This document shows positions 11,828 to 23,515 of a stretch of DNA of 64,000 bases, piece by piece. Source of the DNA: Microplitis mediator (lineage: Eukaryota > Arthropoda > Insecta > Hymenoptera > Braconidae); the NCBI RefSeq assembly GCF_029852145.1, contig NC_079975.1, positions 1,240,001 through 1,304,000 of the forward strand, read 5' to 3'. Made by a program: the position numbers and the translations under genes. The first letter of the stretch is position 1, and each line of letters opens with the position of its first letter. The notes under the pieces are model-generated. The model did no database searches and was not told where the DNA came from. It was given only the letters and a program-made list of their open reading frames with translations.

Positions 11828-13275
11828 AGAAAATAAATTTCTTAATATTGCGTCCTCTTTGAAGACACCGGGGCATGATGGGATATTCAGAAAATTTTCT
11901 CAAATAAAAACTTGAAAATTTTGACAAAAATAAATTTTCGCGACACCATCCGACCCGAAGTTTTTAAATTTCACGGTAAATTCATTTATTTCAAGTGAAA
12001 TTAAATTATGTACGTAATTAAAATCAATAAAAAAAAATTTTCTGGCTATCATGTCTGAATTTTTTTTAATTTATTGAAAAACGACAATAATTTAAAATAA
12101 ATAATAAAAATACGCGTTAAAATAAATATGAAATTATTATTTCTTTAGATCGCTCACGGGTTCCGGTTTTCCTTACATACATTTTATATTAAAAATAATT
12201 CATTAGCAATGTATACTCGGTAAAATACAAACACTGCTGTAGGAGTAATTAAAGTGCACAAAGAACATGAGAGGAAAGTGGAGCAAATGCAATTATTTTA
12301 TTTTCTCCACAAAAAAACGTTACCGTAGTTTTTTAAAACATTTAGAGCTCGCGCACTTCAGTGTTTATTTTTATAAAATATATATAATAATATGTTATTT
12401 ATTTTCTTAGTCCATTTATTCAATACCTCGAGTTTCATAAAATACGGAATGAATGTTTTTTTAATTTTTTCTGTTGAAGAGAAAAAATAAATAAATAAAT
12501 AATAACAATGATAACAATATTACATCTGTCGTATATTATATTTATAAAACATTAAATATTGTTTTAATATGTTTATCATAAACAGGAAAAAAAGTGAACG
12601 GTTATACTCCTAATAATGTTCGTGCACATACGGTAAGAGTTGTAAAATTTAACCGGTAAATATATCTCGTGAAGCTATCGTTAAATTATATCGTTCAATG
12701 ATGGGGGTATAAAATTTTTTTGGTATTAAAAAGTTGTTAAATTGGTACTTTACCTAAAAATAGTACATAAGTGAGTATCATTATATTTTTGAATAAATAT
12801 ATACATAATGGTAATAATAAAAATAGGGGAGCCGGTAATCGAGATGCTCGTGAGCTAAATTTGATTATAGAATTTTACAATTTATTTCAACTTTTATCGA
12901 AAAATCTGTACCATTTGGATATTTTTTATGAAAAAAAAAAAATTTAAGGAGAGTTCCGTAGAAAATTACAAATAAATATTTTCCATAGAGCTTCGGTAAA
13001 AAGGGATGCTGGAAAAACAATTCATTTTTTTGGACTTCAATGCGAAGGATCTTCAAGTTGTTTTATCGAATTCAAAGAAAATAGAAAAACTTTTTTGAAA
13101 AGTGGTGACGCACAGTCTCAATTTTTTCTGAGTATTGAAAATAAAATGAATTTTTTTTTTTTTTTTTTGTATTTATTAAATTTTCATGCCAAGGCATAGG
13201 CCAAATGGCAAAATGAAATTATACAGATGATCTTACAGCAGTAGAACAAATTTGAAAATGATCAAACAACAATAA

Positions 13276-13753
13276 TACACTGTAAAAAGAGCGGTGTTAA
13301 AAATGGACTCATTTTAACTCCGCCCGGTGTTAAAATAAAATTACACCGGTGTAGGAGGAGTAATTCACCGGTGTTAAAAATACCGGTGTTAAATCAGGGT
13401 AACCGGTGTAAAAATGGAGTAAAATCGGTGTAATAGCGGGGTAAACTGCGTCCGCTTGGAGTACTAACTTTAAAAATTATAAAACACAAAAAATGTCAGT
13501 TCTTTATGAAAATTAATAAAGAATATTATTTATTAACAAGTATAGTGATCGAGTAAGTAAAAATATTCACAAAGTAAAATATTTTAACACCGGTAAAGAA
13601 TATCTACACCGGCGGCGGGGTTATTTAAACACCGGTCTAGAATATTTACACCGGCGGCGTCGTTATTTTCACACCGATTTCGGTGTTGAAATTTAACACC
13701 GCCAATTTTAACACCTACACCGCTTGGACTTACCCCGGTGATTTTTTAGTGTA
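13276..13753 (-). mobile_element. ACCGGT-array DNA element, copy B (shortest full copy), inside LINE 3' UTR
   Basis: It begins TACACTGTAAAAAGAGCGG and ends GGTGATTTTTTAGTGTA, so it is in reverse orientation relative to copies A, D, E and H. It has only a few units of the 20-22 bp array, the AT-rich central spacer (from about 13463), and two left-array units. TA at both ends fits a TA target duplication. The last TIR has lost bases (TTTTTTAGTG instead of TTTTTACAGTG). Confidence 0.9.
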
Positions 13754-13844
13754 CTATTAATTTAAATTTGAATCAATTACATAGACAAAGCTAAAATCAA
13801 TAATAAGAAATAAAAAATTGAACGATATACCGTTACAAATTTCG

Positions 13845-14066
13845 TTAATTAAAATCTAGATTTAGTAGATAATCATACAACTTGTTTTTAAAGATCTCAA
13901 TACTGCCTGATTTAATCAGATCTAAGGGTAACTCTTGCCAAAGACGGATAATTGACACAACAAATGATTGCTCGTATAGCACAGTAGAAAAGTATGGCAT
14001 TTTAAAATTTACTTTATTGGCTGCCTGGAGAGATGGATAATAAATTATCTTAAATATTTTTCCCAA
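13845..14066 (-). pseudogene. C-terminal fragment of a LINE reverse-transcriptase ORF
   Basis: About 70 residues ending at a stop. The pattern is IYYPSLQAANKVNFKMPYF, then VLYEQSFVVSIIRLWQELP, then a FKNKLYDYLLNLDF-type ending. The order 'aromatic motif - S-F-x-V-x-x-x-R-L-W-x-x-L-P - ...F-K-x-x-L-x-x-Y-L' is the familiar end of Jockey/CR1-like LINE ORF2 proteins in insects. The catalytic reverse-transcriptase and endonuclease parts are absent, so the copy is dead on arrival. Clade assignment is from memory of the pattern and is only tentative. Confidence 0.7.
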
Positions 14067-17000
14067 TCTCCATTAAAGCTGCTTATTCTGCCCCAGAAAA
14101 AAACTGATTAATTTTTCATCGCTATTGTTTCATGTTTTATTAAAAAGAAGTTAAAAATCCTATCTCATCTCCATATTTCAAGTAAGCAAACTAAAAAAAA
14201 TATTATTATAAAAAAATAATCACTACAAATTCCCGGAGGGTAGAAAAAGACCAATAATGCAGAATCGAACGGGTTATTAAAAGAGCAATAAAGTATTAAA
14301 TTCACCGTTAGCAATAGCCAATAAGAAATCGATGATAAAAGTATATTTACCCAGTATGAAAACGCATATCCTTCATCATTTATTCCGCAGAAATATATAT
14401 ACATATATACACGCGCTGTTGACTGTTCATACAGCAGTCTGCGATCATCCTCAATTCATATTCTCAATGGAACAAGAATAGCAGAATAGAAATAGCCCAG
14501 CAGTGGCAGCCCTACACTGGCAGGTACCAGCCAGTAGTAATATAAGCGATAGGAGATATTCAAGTTGAAGCATTTCAAAAAGCCAAACTAAACTCTTATA
14601 TACCCTCGTAACCCTCTTTCAAGTTTACTCGCACTCGTATTCCATTCTCCCCTCGATCTACCTTTTACTCCTTTTGCTCACTCCTCAAACTATCCAGGAT
14701 CCTCTCGACTATCCTCCAACTCGTCAATCCATCAGCAATGCCCGGTAGTATGAGGTTTACTTAGCATTGCTGATGCACTATCCACTTTGTGGACTAAACA
14801 GAAAGAGAGTAACTCAAGAGAGAGATAGATAAATCTAGTAGCAGTTGAGCCCAGAATCCAAAACCATCGGCCACATTACGGCTTACAAACGTCCAGACTT
14901 TACCACACAAAGATTCCGATGGTAAAAGCAAATATTTGATGATACTTCATATATATACATCTATCACACATACACACCCACACATATATTTATATATGTA
15001 TACATATATATAAATCTAGAGGTGCACTAATTAGTTGATTATTGATACGAGCAGTTTGTCCTGATTGCAAGCATACACTTTGCCATCTCATCAGTCTACC
15101 AGAGGGCTACTGAATTGAGTTTAACCATTAGTTAAAAGCAATTTATTTGCAGCGAACTTAATGCTTTTCATTGGTACGATCATCATCAATGGAGAGCTTT
15201 AACTTTTTCTTAGTTAAACAACCTCGAAAGCTTTTTTATTATTAAGAACAGCGAGGGAAATGTTTAATAACAAAAATAAATTAAAAATTATAGGAGGAGT
15301 CTGAGGCTGAGGAGGAAGAGGAAGTGGTTGGAAGTAGAAGTGAATTGTAAAGATAGGTCATGCTTTTAAAAAGAATTGAATCAGTCAATAGCTTTTATCA
15401 GGAGCACGTACTACGGCGGAGTGGCGAACTAATGAAATGAAAATGGCACCTGACCAGTGCTACCAACATAAAGTGAGCGTGTGCAGAGGAGCAGTAGAGG
15501 TGACAGGCTCCGGTTTCAATCGACTGTGTGTGTGTGTGAGTGTGTGTGTGTATTGGTTATGGCGATGAACGTTTCCCAATGACTACAGCGACTAACACAC
15601 TTCTATCTCCATTCAATTTCACACTAGACGGAACATACTATCCCTGTCTATGTACCGATATAGTCGAGCATGATTAATGGACACACAACCGTATTATATC
15701 TATCGAATGCCTTTTACTATCTATCGTTTTTGATATTCCTGTTTGTTTGTGTCTGTATATATTTTACTATTTTTTTGTATATGCTATTAATTTATTGCGT
15801 TTAATAAATTGTGTTAGGGTAATGATATTAGTATCGATAGCTCTACTCGACTATTATTTTAAATTTATTTATACGAAATTATTATTTGAATTTCCCGCGC
15901 AATGCCGCGTTTTAATTAGATCCTATTTTTTCATTAACAAAATTTATAGATCTATTTACCGGTGAAAATTTACGGGTCCGAAGCTAAAAAGGCAGTTGGC
16001 AACCCTGTCATTGTAAATTTTTACTCTAAAAGAGATCTAAGGGGTAAATAATTTGAAGTTTGAAAAAATGAAAAAGGGGAGGGGGATTATTTTTTTATTT
16101 ATTTATCAGCGAGAGTTGAAGAGGTTTGTTTTGTTGGCGAAGGAAAAGTATGAGTTTAAACTCGACAGAACAGGAGTTTTATACAAGTTGTGATTCGCGC
16201 TGATACATAATGTTCTTAGTTATATATTTTTATTTTAGTTTTCACTGAGAACTTTTATGCGACACTGTAAAAAAATAACTTCTTTCAGAGCACAGCGATA
16301 ATAAAAATGTTCGCTTGTGTGTACTTTGGTGTTAAGCTGATTTTTTACTTATAAAAAGCTTTTTGTTAAAAAGTTTATTATATTTTTTTATCGGGTATTA
16401 CCTTCATATTTCATCTATTCATTCTATTTGAGGGGCAAAAAAATTTTTACTCCTATCGAAATTTTGAAAGTTGACTAATTTCGCTGAGCTAAAATCCGCA
16501 ATTAATATTTTAATTGTTTATTATTTAAATATTGTTATTATTATTGTGATTACTGAAACAATAACGGCGTGAAATTTCCAATAATTTATTGACAAGTGTG
16601 GGGTCTATAGACTGTGGAACGTGGAGCTAACTATCGCTTAGTAAGACGTGCAAATGGGTTGAGTCAGAGGGCAGCAATCAGGTGGGCAAATGCCAATCAA
16701 TTATGTGTGAACGACATGAACCTTGCGCCCCTTCCGGCCCCTTTGGCCCCACGTACCACCTTGCCCCTTTATCAATACGCCGAGTAGGACGACGACGACG
16801 ATAACCAGGGTTGGGTGGCACTTGATATATCAGTTATCGATTCACTCGCACGCTCGACCACGTTCATGAGCGGTGCTTTGCACCTGACAATTCCCCTATA
16901 ACTATCTTCTGCCCCTTTTCAGAGCCATTCCGAGCCCATTTCCCATTTCCTACCGTATCTCAGCCCTTTCCAATCCACTTGCCCATTCATCAAAATTATT

Positions 17001-17356
17001 TTTCATTCATCCAATCTAATCTTTTCTTAAAACTCCCTTTTGATTCCCCAACACTTTTTCTTATTTCCATCAGCCATTTCATTCATAAATTACTTTTTAA
17101 CTTCTCTGATCAGTTTTCATGTTCTCTGATTTATTTCACTCCCGAATAAATTTTTTTCTCAGTCGCTTGATCCGGAGCTTTTTCAGCTGCCCGATCAATT
17201 TGTCAATGACCGATTCCTTTATAACTTCTGGCAGATGTTAAACATCCGTAAGAAAAAAGTATTAACAAGTAATTCCGAAGAATTTGATTGATTATTTGTA
17301 ACTCGGAACAAGATGGATTATTAATTAATTGGTAAAGTTTCTGATAGATCTTTTAC
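14067..17356. other. Intronic DNA without gene
   Basis: Contains the (TG)n tract at 15524-15552, ATAT-rich stretches near 14390-14410 and 14945-15015, a polypyrimidine segment near 14600-14710, and a possible solo end of the CACTGTAAAAA type at about 16263-16276. Nothing else stands out. Confidence 0.5.
15524..15552. repeat. (TG)n microsatellite
   Basis: A TG dinucleotide run with a single GA interruption. Confidence 0.95.
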
Positions 17357-17565
17357 CTGAACACAGTGACGTCTGGCCAGCCAGCCGATGTGTTGGAGAT
17401 GTGGAGGATCCGGAAGCACTGATGCGAGCCTCAAAGCTTTCAATGTTAGCGAAGCCAACGCTGAATGGAGTGCATTGAACCAAACATTCGCTTCAGTTGT
17501 GTCGACTGCCCTTAGCCAGCACTCGTGGACTCCGTCAGGCGAATGGAGTTCCAAAATCCGACCTT
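17357..17565 (-). CDS. Syn1: Syntrophin internal exon: end of PH1 and start of PH2
   Basis: Minus-strand exon of 209 bp: acceptor ATATAATTGCAG before 17565 and donor GTAAAAGA after 17357. It starts with two bases that complete a Glu codon opened by the upstream exon (G|AA) and ends after a full Gln codon. The product contains GRILELHSPDGVHECWLRA and then NVWFNALHSALASL. These are the classic last strands and C-terminal helix of the split PH1 domain of syntrophins (ELHSPD...LR..D...A..WF.A.H). After a short linker come the first residues of PH2 (HIGWLARR). The match to the alpha/beta class is strong along the whole exon with no frameshift or stop. The open frame on the opposite strand over this exon is a shadow. 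Confidence 0.95.
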
Positions 17566-18225
17566 CTGCAATTATATATTTTGTTAGACTCGCAAAGGTT
17601 ACGGTTACTTTGCAATGCTTATACAGGGACGTACGTGTATTCGTGAATTGGTGTGGGTGTGGGGTTGGGCCGAGGACGGGGAATCTGGGGATAGATGTAT
17701 TGGTACTTGTACCAGCGAGTTATTATTAACTTTGAGTGAGTAGCTTTCGAGTTATTGACTTGACATATAACCGCGCACGGCTACTGTGGCACGTTTTATC
17801 GTCCAACTTTAATGCTTCTGACATAAATTGAGGGAAATTAGTCACGAATGGTATGCAGGGTAACCTCAGGGTGTCAGTTAATAGACGGACTGCTGGCGCA
17901 TCTTGCGGTTAATAAATCTCAACGAAAATTGCTATCGATTGACCGGAAATTCATTGCACGTATCCATTAATTATAGATCCATAGAAATGGTATTTTTACC
18001 CGAAAGGATTTTTGGGGCTGGTTAATTTAATTTAACATCTTTTAAGTTAACTCTGGAATTTTCTGTGAAATTTTCATTAATGTTTCAAAGATAAAATAAT
18101 TAAATGGAATCAAATATTTCCTGAATTTTTGAAGGGTTAATTTGGGTATTCATTAAAAGTTCGAGACATTTATAATTTTAGTTCGAATCAATAATGATGA
18201 ACTCAAAGAAGAATAACTAAGTTAC

Positions 18226-18766
18226 TACACTGTAAAAAAAGCGGTGTTAAAAATGGACTCGTTTTAACTCCGTCCGGTGTAAAAATGAAATTACACCGGT
18301 GTAGGAGGAGTAATACACCGGTGTTAAAAATACCGGTGTTAAAGCGGGGTAACCGGTGTAAAAGCAGGGTGAGAGGTGTAAAAGCGGAGTAATGCCGGTG
18401 TAAAAGCGGGGTAAATTGCGTCCGCTTGGAGTATTAACTTTAAAGATCATAAAACACAAAAAATGTCAGATCTTTATGAAAATTAATCAAAAATATCATT
18501 TATCAACTAGTATAGTGATCGAGTAAGTAAAAATATTCACAAAATAAAATATTTTAACACCGGTAAAGAATATCTACACCGGCGGCGGCGTTATTTTAAC
18601 ACCGGTCTGGAATATTTACACCGGTGGTGGCGTTATTTTAACACCGGTCTAGAATATTTACACCGGCGGCGGCGTTATTTTTACACCGCTTTTGTGGGTA
18701 AATTTAACACCGATAATTTTAACACCTACACCGCTTGGACTTACCCCGGTGATTTTTTACAGTGTA
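18226..18766 (-). mobile_element. ACCGGT-array DNA element, copy C
   Basis: Starts TACACTGTAAAAAAAGCGG and ends TTTTTTACAGTGTA. Reverse orientation. It has about five units of the 20-22 bp array, the AT-rich spacer from about 18430, and three units of the 42-45 bp left array (AACACCGGTCTAGAATATTT type). Both TIRs are well preserved and flanked by TA. Confidence 0.93.
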
Positions 18767-21700
18767 ATTACTACTAAATTTCTAAATTCGTTAAATTACT
18801 AAAATTAGTACGAAAAAAATTTATTGAATTTAGGCGGTTAATTTTGAAATTGGGTCAATTCGAGTATTGATAAAAAACTCAAAGCATCAATAATTTTAAA
18901 TGAAATTAATAATAATCTCATAACTAAATTATTAATAAAATAATTTATCTACTCAAATTAATTTGAAAAATATGCAACTGAACATTTAGAATATTTGTGA
19001 CGTCCATTTGAAATTTAAACAAAGGTCTCACAATCGCAATATTTATAAAATAACTTGAATAAGGTAATAATGAAAATGAACGCCCGTGAACTGACGATAA
19101 AATCCCTTTTACTAAATAACTCAACCGAACGTATAAAAAAAGCAACCAAACAGTGACAACATTTGTGAGGTTAGAAATGCGTTCTCTGGTTCGCGCTCGA
19201 GGAAGACTGAAAAGACATTGAAAGTTTAATTAAATTCCACAGTTAATTAATACAGCATTTAAATATAAAATTGATTAGTTTTCATTTTATTTGCCCGTAC
19301 ATATATATGTATATGAATTAAAGGCTATATATACAGTGCATTATAAAAGCACTATAACTTTGCCGAGTGGATGACAACTCAATTTCAAGTTGAAGCTGAC
19401 GTGCTCGCGTGCACTTCAAACTTGTCGAGCGGCTTCTCTGAAGGTGTCAGAGTTGTAAAAGGGATTGAGCAAGTCAACGTTAACATTTCACAGTTCATTT
19501 CTGCTTATCTTTGAATCATCTACTCCCACATAAATATATTAAAATGTCTGTTACACACTTTAATACGCGAAAACATATATATCTATATATATTATCAAAG
19601 ACCGCGCGCGGTTCATGTTTCAAGTTGTAACGCATAAGTTTCCTTCGGGGAATAGTTGCCATGGTTGCTTGAGTCCTCAATATCAATTGACGTCTGCTAT
19701 CAAAGTATCAAAGATAAATTCTTGGAATAATTTGCCAAAGAGTAATTTATAGTTTGATAATTAGATTTTAATTGATATTCACTTCAAGGTTTTACTACGA
19801 TAATAATAATAATTATTTATAGCGGGAAGCATTGAAACCCTCGAAGTACTCATTGTTTATTTATCGTTTGGACAGGAAGAAATAAATGGAGCTTGAGGAA
19901 GCAATCCAAGAAAATTTTGACGCAGTGGAAACGATAGTGGGTGCAGGTGAGGAAGCAAGAGAAGTGGGTACGAATGTCGTACTTATGCCAAGTTAATGTC
20001 GTAGTAATCGTAGTTTAAAGTAAAGGCGGTATTACATTTCAAAGGGTTCGTTTAATTGCGTCAGCTCCTAGGAAGTAGATACCAAAGTTCGTTTAATTAA
20101 CTAAGTAATGATGCACATATACCAGCTCCTGCTTATGTATTGGAGACTGTTACACACCCTTCACTACCAAATCTAAGTACATACATACTTTAATGTTGTA
20201 CTTGGCTACTTTGTCTTCTTCTTCTTCTTCTTCTTCTTTGCTTCGTATGCTACTACGAGCGCTCCTTGTCAATCTTTTCAGTTTCTGACCTGGCCTCTTA
20301 ACGTCAACCTCCTGCTCAGTTGAGTTGTTAAGTAGATTTGATACGCTCTTTACCGTTGGAATTACGGTAAAAAAATTTTGATGCTTTTTTGGACTTTTCA
20401 AGAAGAAGGTTAGGAGTTTTTTTATTATTTTTATTGGTAGTTTGATAATTTTTTTTTACTTTAAGACGTCAAAAGTGAAAAACTTGAGCGAAAGTAGATA
20501 TAAAAAAAATATCTTCTATTTTTCAGTTACCAAAAGTTTGAAGGTTTAAATTGACTCAAAAATAATTACGATCTTAGGAAATATTTTTTTTTTACCTCTG
20601 TTTGACCAAATTTATGAAACATTTTGGTAATTGGTTTTGATGATCAAAAAAAATTTTTTCAATTTTCTATATCATGAAAAGTCCAACGAAATTTATTTGC
20701 CGTAAATTCAAAGTACCAAAAGATTTTTTGAATAAAATAGAGGCCAAAAAGGCATGAAATGATTTAATAATATCAGTGATAATGTCTACAGAATGATCCT
20801 CGAGATATAATATCACGTCGCGAAATTGATCAAAGAAAGACTCAAGTGTACACTCGTCAAGATCCATATATCCGAGAACGCGGAATTGAATGTGACTGTC
20901 TCATATCCTCGACATCACGCGAGATATTTGCCACCAATATACCAACTCATGTGAACATTTTGACGCTCCAGGCTTATACACTTCACATCGTGATAACTCG
21001 ACTTTTCAATATCTTTAGACACGAATAAAGATGACACTCAACTACATCTGAACGAAAAGCCAAAAGTAATCCCCCAAAAATCCCTACAGATCCTGCACCT
21101 TTGTCTCGCCCTTTAATTTTTATTTTCCCTTCCCTTTATCCAAAAAAAAAGAACATAAACCAGCTCTTGTGTTTCATTTTCCTAATGAAAGTCGCGATAG
21201 TTTATATTGTATGGAAAAACAGTACCACAAAACGCACTTGCGGCTACATCTTTATTTATTTCAATGCAACACAACTTCCGCGGCTTTTTTTTTATTTTTC
21301 GTCCGAGTACATAAAGAGTAGGCAACGATTTTTAAACTTTTTACTTTTTTTTTGTGTTGGCCATTTGCCTCTTGTGTAAACAGGAAATTTTTCTGTCTTT
21401 ATCATTCTTTTAGACACCAGCGATACTACACTACTTTTAGTTTCGTACTTTTATTCTGCCACCAAACCTCACTCCTTTGTATCTTTCTCGACCCACCTCA
21501 ACCTCAATCCCTTCTACTAAAGCTCTTTCATATATATTTATATCTACATATATATATATACAATAACATATCTGCATGTTGCTTCCGGAATACTCTCACT
21601 CTCTTTTAAATTTTCAGTTTTATTTTTTTTATGCATCTGTACATTTTCTCTAGCCCTTTCACATTTTTCACGTAATTATTTCTATCCGCGATTGTAATGC

Positions 21701-22764
21701 AAATTTTTTATTATTATCATCTTTCTCTTCTTTTTATTCCGCAAAAGTTTTCAAAACACATCTCTTGAACTTGGGCTTTTACTCATTTCTCATTCACCTT
21801 TTCTACGATTCATTCCTATTTTATTGTCATGACCCATAGATTATTATTATTATTATTCTCATTCACTTTTCGTTTTGTCTCTACTCCCTGTCCGCTAGAA
21901 AAAATCGTAAAAGAAGAAAAAAAAATTATTCGATGTACAGGCTTCAGAGCGACGTTCTCAACTATCGTTACTCATTGTCATTTCATTTTGTATGACACTC
22001 ATTATTTTTTATTATCATGTATTTTATGTGCATTTCATACATGTCAATTTTTTAAAAGTTTTTTTTTTTTACATCCGCATTGCATTTTAATATTTTTAGA
22101 AAATTTCACACGAAAAAATTATTTATGTTTTTTCAAATTCATTGCAGATGAGGGGGGGGGGGTGTTCAAGGTGAATTCCAGGTATGAAATTGTAAATTAA
22201 TTTTCATAATCATCTGATTAAAATAACAAATTATTAAAGCCAATTTCCGCTTTCCAGTAAATATTGACTTCCACTTGCAGCAATTAAATAATTATTATTT
22301 AATAATCAGTGTAATATTTATAATTGACATAAAAATTAAAAAAAAAATGACCAATTTACTGGGAAAAATAATTGCCAACTACAATTTCCACTCTCGAAGT
22401 ACAACTTCATTAATTGAAATTGACGTAAATGATAAAAAATATGAGAGTGAGGTAAAAATTTTTCTTCCATCGACGCGAAAAAAAAAAAAAGTTTACTTCA
22501 GAAGTCTGTTCAATAATTGAAGTCTACGTAACTTGAGCCAATTAAATACTTCAATAAGTAAAAAATACTCATTACGGCCATCTTGCTCCGTACTCACGAT
22601 TTATAACCTAAAAGTCTTCAATTTAATTTTCTTTACTACAGAACGAAGTTTTCAAGTTAAAAAATTCTCAAGTGCGCACTTTGAATGCATACAAAATAAT
22701 GAAAATTTTTCATTTATTTTAGCAAAGATTTATCATTTTTATTTGAAAACAACAAAAGTTTACA
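18767..22764. other. AT-rich intronic stretch, no gene
   Basis: Contains a (TTC)n tract at 20214-20238, ATAT clusters near 19300 and 19580, a long pyrimidine-rich stretch (about 21100-21850) that opens spurious plus-strand frames, and a G-run at about 22151-22161. No element boundary was recognised. Confidence 0.5.
20214..20238. repeat. (CTT)n microsatellite
   Basis: A run of about eight CTT units; it codes poly-Glu on the minus strand but sits in no plausible exon. Confidence 0.95.
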
Positions 22765-23515
22765 TACACTGCAAAAAATCACCGGGGTTAATCCAAGTGG
22801 TGTAGGTGTTAAAATTATCGGTGTTAAATTTACCCCCGAAAGCGGTGTGAAAATAACGCCGCCATCGGTGTAGAAATTCTTTACCGGTGTTAAAATATTT
22901 TATTTTGTGAATATTTTTACTTACTCGATCACTATACTTGTTAATAAATCATATTTTTTATTAATTTTCATAAAGAATTGACATTTTTTGTGTGTTATAA
23001 TCTTTAAAGTTAATACTCCAAGCGGACGCAATTTACCCCGCTTTTACACCGGCATTACTCCACTTTTACACCGATTTTACCCCGCTTTTACACCTATTAC
23101 TCCGCTTTTACACCTATTACCCCGCTTTTACACCGGCATTATTCCACTTTTACACCTGTTACCCCGCTTTTACACCGGTTACCCTGCTTTTACACCGGTA
23201 TTACTCCGATTTTACACCAGTTTTACTCCGCTTTTACACCTATTACCCCGATTTTACACCGGTTACCCCGCTTTTACACCGGCATTATTCCACTTTTACA
23301 CCTGTTACTCCGCTTTTACACCGGTTACCCTGCTTTTACACCGGTTTTACTCCGATTTTACACCGATTTTACTCCGCTTTTACACCGGTTACCCTGATTT
23401 AACACCGGTATTTTTAACACCGGTGTATTACTCCTCCTACACCGGTGTAATTTCATTTTTACACCGGACGGAGTTAAAACGAGTCCATTTTTAACACCGC
23501 TCTTTTTACAGTGTA
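22765..23515 (+). mobile_element. ACCGGT-array DNA element, copy D (long right array)
   Basis: Starts TACACTGCAAAAAATCACC and ends CTCTTTTTACAGTGTA. The left array is reduced to one unit, while the right array of 20-22 bp units (TTTTACACCGGTTACCCCGC and variants) is expanded over about 23030-23400. This copy and F show that the two arrays expand independently. The 168-residue open frame through the array starts at TTG and is a product of the stop-free repeat composition. Confidence 0.93.

Larger units (their letters stand above)
13148..14066 (-). mobile_element. 5'-truncated non-LTR retrotransposon (LINE) 3' end
   Basis: On the minus strand, a reverse-transcriptase-ORF tail (13845-14066) is followed by an AT-rich 3' UTR, a GCCTATGCCTTGGCATGA segment, an AATAAATACA signal-like stretch and an A-run (T-run at about 13148-13168 on the plus strand). 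This is the usual order of a LINE 3' end. The 3' UTR is interrupted by ACCGGT element copy B. The 5' boundary is uncertain and is set here at the last recognisable coding position. Confidence 0.7.
7730..17356 (-). other. Syntrophin intron (about 9.6 kb)
   Basis: Bounded by donor GTAAAAGA at 17356 and the acceptor TTGCAG next to 7729. It holds the long palindrome (10130-10852), the GTGTT-motif element (11093-11827), the LINE remnant with nested element copy B (13148-14066), and a TG microsatellite. The stretches 7741-10129, 11828-13147 and 14067-17356 show only AT-rich DNA, ATAT runs and a pyrimidine-rich segment near 14600-14710. I find no convincing gene in them. A GC-richer patch at 16600-16880 sits 0.5-0.8 kb below the 17357-17565 exon and could be regulatory. 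Confidence 0.8.

Noticed and set aside
17388..17729. Plus-strand open frame of 113 codons
   Set aside because: Antisense shadow of the syntrophin exon at 17357-17565.
22988..23494. A 168-codon open frame through copy D, with similar frames in copies C, F and H that share an N-terminal segment
   Set aside because: All start at TTG, not ATG. The array strand is G-poor and almost free of TAA/TAG/TGA in every frame, and the unit lengths (20-22 bp) are not multiples of three. The shared start only reflects the shared element sequence.
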